Source: Rhodocyclaceae bacterium (GTDB lineage: Bacteria > Pseudomonadota > Gammaproteobacteria > Burkholderiales > Rhodocyclaceae). Taken from it: DNA of 64,000 nt. Positions 59,675-64,000 of the stretch are shown here, piece after piece (position 1 is the first letter of the stretch; every line of letters starts with the position of its first letter). The stretch lies in NCBI GenBank assembly GCA_023150275.1, contig JAKLLG010000003.1, forward strand, positions 1 through 64,000, written 5' to 3'. A program made the translations under genes and the position numbers. The notes under the pieces are model-generated. The model was given only the letters and a program-made list of their open reading frames with translations. It was not told where the DNA came from and did not search any database.

Positions 59675-60301
59675 ATGAGCTTTCCCGACTTCTTCGCACA
59701 AGTGCCGACTTTCGTCGTGCGCGACCCGCTCGCCGATTTTCTCGGTGCTGCCGAGGGTGGCCTGATCGAATACAGTTTCGCCGATGCCGTGCGCCTGGCC
59801 GGTCACTCGTGCCCCACCGTGGCCGGAGCGTGGCTGATGAGCACGCGCGCCATGCGTGCGCTCTATGGTGAAGCCGTGCCGGAGCGTGGCGCGGTCTCCG
59901 TCGAATTTTCCGATGCGCTGGGCGATGGTGTCGCTGGCGTCATCGCAAGCGTTGCCACCCTGCTCACCGGTGCGGCAGGTGGTGGCGGATTCAAGGGCTT
60001 GGCGGGGCGCTTCTCGCGCCGCGACCTGCTGCATTTCGAGGTTGCCGGTGTGGAGGAAATCCGTTTCCGGCGTCGCGATACGGGTGAAGTCGTGGATATC
60101 AGCCTCGATCTTTCGCCGGTCGCTGGCGATCCGCGCATGGGCGCCTTGTTGCCCTCCTTGCTGGCGGGAAAGGGTTCCGCCGAGGAGGCGCGGCTGTTTG
60201 GTCAGTTGTGGCAGGATCGGGTGCGCCGCATCCTGATCGATCATCACGACGACGAACGCCTGACGCCCTTGCGCCGCGCTGGCGGAAACGCAGCCCTATA
60301 A
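59675..60301 (+). CDS. FmdE-like protein
   Basis: 208 residues with the FmdE-family landmark LAGHSCPTVAGAWLMSTRAM near residue 40 and VSVEFSDALGDGVAGV. FmdE domains occur with molybdenum formylmethanofuran dehydrogenase in archaea but also alone in bacteria with unknown role; the Cys and His may bind a metal. It starts one base after gloA ends. Confidence 0.7.
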   Translation: MSFPDFFAQVPTFVVRDPLADFLGAAEGGLIEYSFADAVRLAGHSCPTVAGAWLMSTRAMRALYGEAVPERGAVSVEFSDALGDGVAGVIASVATLLTGAAGGGGFKGLAGRFSRRDLLHFEVAGVEEIRFRRRDTGEVVDISLDLSPVAGDPRMGALLPSLLAGKGSAEEARLFGQLWQDRVRRILIDHHDDERLTPLRRAGGNAAL

Positions 60302-60334
60302 TTTGCGCAACCAATCCAAAGGAATGAGAACATC

Positions 60335-60862
60335 ATGCGACTGTCGACGTTTCTATTGACCTGCACGAGTATGCTCGCCGCCCTGCCTGCGATGAGCGGC
60401 GAGATCGTCGATGGTGCTTTCGTCGGCAAGCAGAACGGAGAAATCCGGGTGCCGTTGGCCGCTGGCCGCTGGCAGGCAACCGATACGGAACGCAGCGCGC
60501 CAACCGCCGTCGTTTCGCTCCGCCTGGCTACGCCGATCGGTGGTACGCATCCCGTGTGCGACGTCACCAGCGCCCCCGGGATGGGCGCGTCCGCGGAACA
60601 TGCCGAAGTGGCCGAGTTGATCGCAAAGGGCATGCGCGACAAGGGGATGGATCTCGGCCCGGCCGAACTGCGGCAATACAACGGCAGGCAGGTGATCCGC
60701 TACAGCACGGTGCTGAACAGCCAGGGGGGCAGCGCCAAGGGCGATGCCTTCATACTGCGTGGCGCACGTGATTACTTCTTCGTCACCTGTTCCGCCAATG
60801 CGGCGATCTACGAACGGGTGCGCGATGTCTTTGAGGATCTGGTTGAAACGATCCGTTACTGA
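60335..60862 (+). CDS. Secreted protein of unknown function
   Basis: 175 residues: signal peptide of about 21 residues (MRLSTFLLTCTSMLAALPAMS), then a mixed alpha/beta domain with GKQNGEIRVPLAAGRW and YFFVTCSANAAIYERVRDVFEDLVETIRY. No family recognised. It should be periplasmic. It ends 20 bp before a strong terminator shared with the convergent tRNA. Confidence 0.7.
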   Translation: MRLSTFLLTCTSMLAALPAMSGEIVDGAFVGKQNGEIRVPLAAGRWQATDTERSAPTAVVSLRLATPIGGTHPVCDVTSAPGMGASAEHAEVAELIAKGMRDKGMDLGPAELRQYNGRQVIRYSTVLNSQGGSAKGDAFILRGARDYFFVTCSANAAIYERVRDVFEDLVETIRY

Positions 60863-60882
60863 AGCTTGGGACGCAAAAAAAC

Positions 60883-60913
60883 ATCGGGCTGACGAGAAAT
60901 TCGTCAGCCCGAT
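60883..60913. terminator. Bidirectional intrinsic terminator
   Basis: ATCGGGCTGACGA (60883-60895) and TCGTCAGCCCGAT (60901-60913) form a 13-bp stem with a 5-nt loop. A run of A at 60875-60881 gives a U-tract on the minus strand, and TTGTCTTT follows on the plus strand, so it serves the secreted-protein gene and the rpoD/tRNA transcript. Confidence 0.93.
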
Positions 60914-60920
60914 TTGTCTT

Positions 60921-60997
60921 TGGTGGGACTGCAGGGACTCGAACCCTGGACCAAAGGATTATGAGTCCTCTGCTCTAACCGACTGAGCTACAGTCCC
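60921..60997 (-). tRNA. tRNA-Ile2 (CAT anticodon, lysidine-modified)
   Basis: Reverse strand reads GGGACTGTAGCTCAGTCGGT... with a 7-bp acceptor stem, loop CTCATAA with anticodon CAT and encoded CCA. The GACTCATAATC...TTGGTC pattern matches tRNA-Ile2, whose C34 is turned to lysidine by TilS to read AUA, rather than an elongator or initiator Met. It lies 19 bp downstream of rpoD. Confidence 0.8.
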
Positions 60998-61016
60998 GAA
61001 AGTTCTCGCGTGTCGA

Positions 61017-62987
<1,971 letters not shown>

Positions 62988-63081
62988 GTCCGATCGTTCC
63001 TGTTCCGTTCCCGATCCGGGTGAATGCCCGGGGCGGAATTGATGACGGGTTGGAAAAACTCCAAATTATATCACAACTTAG

Positions 63082-64000
63082 CTAACTTTCCTGGCCCTGA
63101 CCAGCGGCTCGGCCGCGTGTCGAAAGCAGTGCTACATAACGCGCCTTCTCGTCCGCGGACAGGCCGGCGACGCCAAGGGCGCGCGCTTTTGCTTTCAAAA
63201 CCTCGATTTCGTCCGTCTGTGCGTCACGGGCGAATTTGGCGAGGGTACCGGCAAATTCGGCTTCGATCTCGTCTTCGGCGAAGGGTTCGTGCATCAGGTC
63301 GGAAGCCGCTGCACGCAACTGTGCGTCGTCCTCCTCGCCGCCGGCGAGGCGCAGGCGTTCAAGCAGTGCGGCGTAGGCGGGGATGCCGTCATCGCCTTCT
63401 GCGGCGTCGCGTACGGCGTCGGCAAGCCGGCGCAGGGTGCGCGTTTCCGCGTGATCGGGCGGCAGCGCCTCCAGTGGAAGGCGCAGCGCGAGTTCCGGGT
63501 TCTGCAATACCAGCCGGATCAGTTTCTTCATGAAGGTGGCTGCCGGCGACTGACGTGGCGCTCGCGCCGGCGCCGCGCGGGCGATTGCGCGCAGATCGCA
63601 CAGGCGCTCGACCTCGGCCTGTGAGAAGCCGCTGATTTCGGCCAGGCGTTTGACGATCTGCAGGCGCAACAGTGCCGACTGCAGCTTGTGCAGCAGTGGC
63701 TTGGCATCGGCGACGAGCTTGGCCTTGCCCTCGGCGCTGGTCAGGTCGCACTGGCGCCCTAGTTCGCGCAGCAGGAAGTCCGAAAGCGGCGTTGCCTGCG
63801 CCACGGTGCGGTTGAAGGCCTCTTTGCCGAACTCGCGTACGTAGCTGTCCGGATCGTGCGTTTCGGGCAGGAAGACGAAGCCAATTGTCTTTTGCTCGGG
63901 CAGCGCTTCCAGCGAATTCTCGAGTGCGCGCCAGGCGGCCTTGCGACCGGCGTTGTCGCCGTCGAAGCAGAACACGATACGGTCGACCTGGCGCAGCAGT
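63082..64000 (-). CDS. dnaG: DNA primase, C-terminal part
   Basis: Runs in from the right edge; 305 codons are present. It begins inside the TOPRIM domain (VDRIVFCFDGDNAGRKAAWRALE, LPETHDPDSYVREFG) and ends with the helicase-binding domain (residues from MKKLIRLVLQNPELAL to the end). DnaG makes primers for replication. The gene is 94 bp upstream of rpoD on the same strand. Confidence 0.95.
   Translation of the reverse strand, partial: LLRQVDRIVFCFDGDNAGRKAAWRALENSLEALPEQKTIGFVFLPETHDPDSYVREFGKEAFNRTVAQATPLSDFLLRELGRQCDLTSAEGKAKLVADAKPLLHKLQSALLRLQIVKRLAEISGFSQAEVERLCDLRAIARAAPARAPRQSPAATFMKKLIRLVLQNPELALRLPLEALPPDHAETRTLRRLADAVRDAAEGDDGIPAYAALLERLRLAGGEEDDAQLRAAASDLMHEPFAEDEIEAEFAGTLAKFARDAQTDEIEVLKAKARALGVAGLSADEKARYVALLSTRGRAAGQGQES

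Overview
The window is GC-rich, densely packed bacterial chromosome. It most resembles a betaproteobacterium of the Rhodocyclales type (Azoarcus/Thauera/Aromatoleum relatives). This is inferred from gene content and order: miaB-phoH-ybeY-corC-lnt followed by glyQ-glyS-gmhB-plsC, rpoD next to dnaG, phenylacetate and other aromatic catabolism, a LivFGHMK-type transporter beside aromatic genes, and ProQ, DsbC and BLUF proteins. No database search was possible, so the taxonomy is inference.

Layout. 1-1166: the 3' end of glmS and a PilZ-like protein. 1247-7000 (minus strand): one tightly overlapping run, folE-like, RsbU-like phosphatase, RsbW-like kinase, STAS protein, MlaE-type permease, MlaF-type ATPase, MlaD-type MCE protein and a PqiC-like lipoprotein. 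This puts a complete partner-switching cassette in front of a lipid ABC transporter. 7135-10705: hemolysin-III-like protein, ProQ-like RNA chaperone, DsbC, UbiH-type hydroxylase and a small unknown. 10755-14582: a two-component diiron oxygenase and its reductase, separated by a 102-nt nested hairpin and preceded by an inverted-repeat operator candidate, then a BLUF photoreceptor, a small c-type cytochrome and unknown small proteins. 14659-22011: the ring-opened half of phenylacetate catabolism (paaK, paaJ, paaI, paaG facing paaN and paaH), without the paaABCDE epoxidase. 22013-30325: housekeeping and accessory genes, including a HicA-like protein, an M48-like lipoprotein with an altered zinc motif, an RNase D-like exonuclease, an esterase, a degenerate cyclase-FHA protein, an ankyrin protein, two YceI proteins with cytochrome b561, and a DODA dioxygenase facing a LysR regulator.

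30326-36692 looks like an accessory island with lower GC and different codon use. It holds a thermonuclease remnant, two large pseudopilin-like proteins (the second carrying a lectin-like domain interrupted by four ~60-residue repeats), a small membrane protein, a Sel1 protein and a zeta-kinase-type two-gene cassette bracketed by 107-bp direct repeats. The repeats show that the cassette split an ancestral IclR-regulator/small-gene pair.

36693-47839: an IclR-controlled aromatic cluster (MBL-fold protein, FAD monooxygenase, DUF2783 protein, VOC protein, FAH-family hydrolase, maleylacetoacetate isomerase) followed by a branched-chain-type ABC transporter whose permease and first ATPase are fused. 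47957-64000: housekeeping genes: an HU protein, tRNA-Met, miaB to lnt, glyQS, gmhB, plsC, a YgjP-like peptidase, gloA, an FmdE-like protein, tRNA-Ile2(CAU) by signature, rpoD and the 3' part of dnaG.

The strongest candidates for undescribed biology are the partner-switch/Mla operon, the pseudopilin-lectin locus with loop-inserted repeats, the repeat-flanked zeta cassette, and the diiron oxygenase pair with its structured intergenic RNA.
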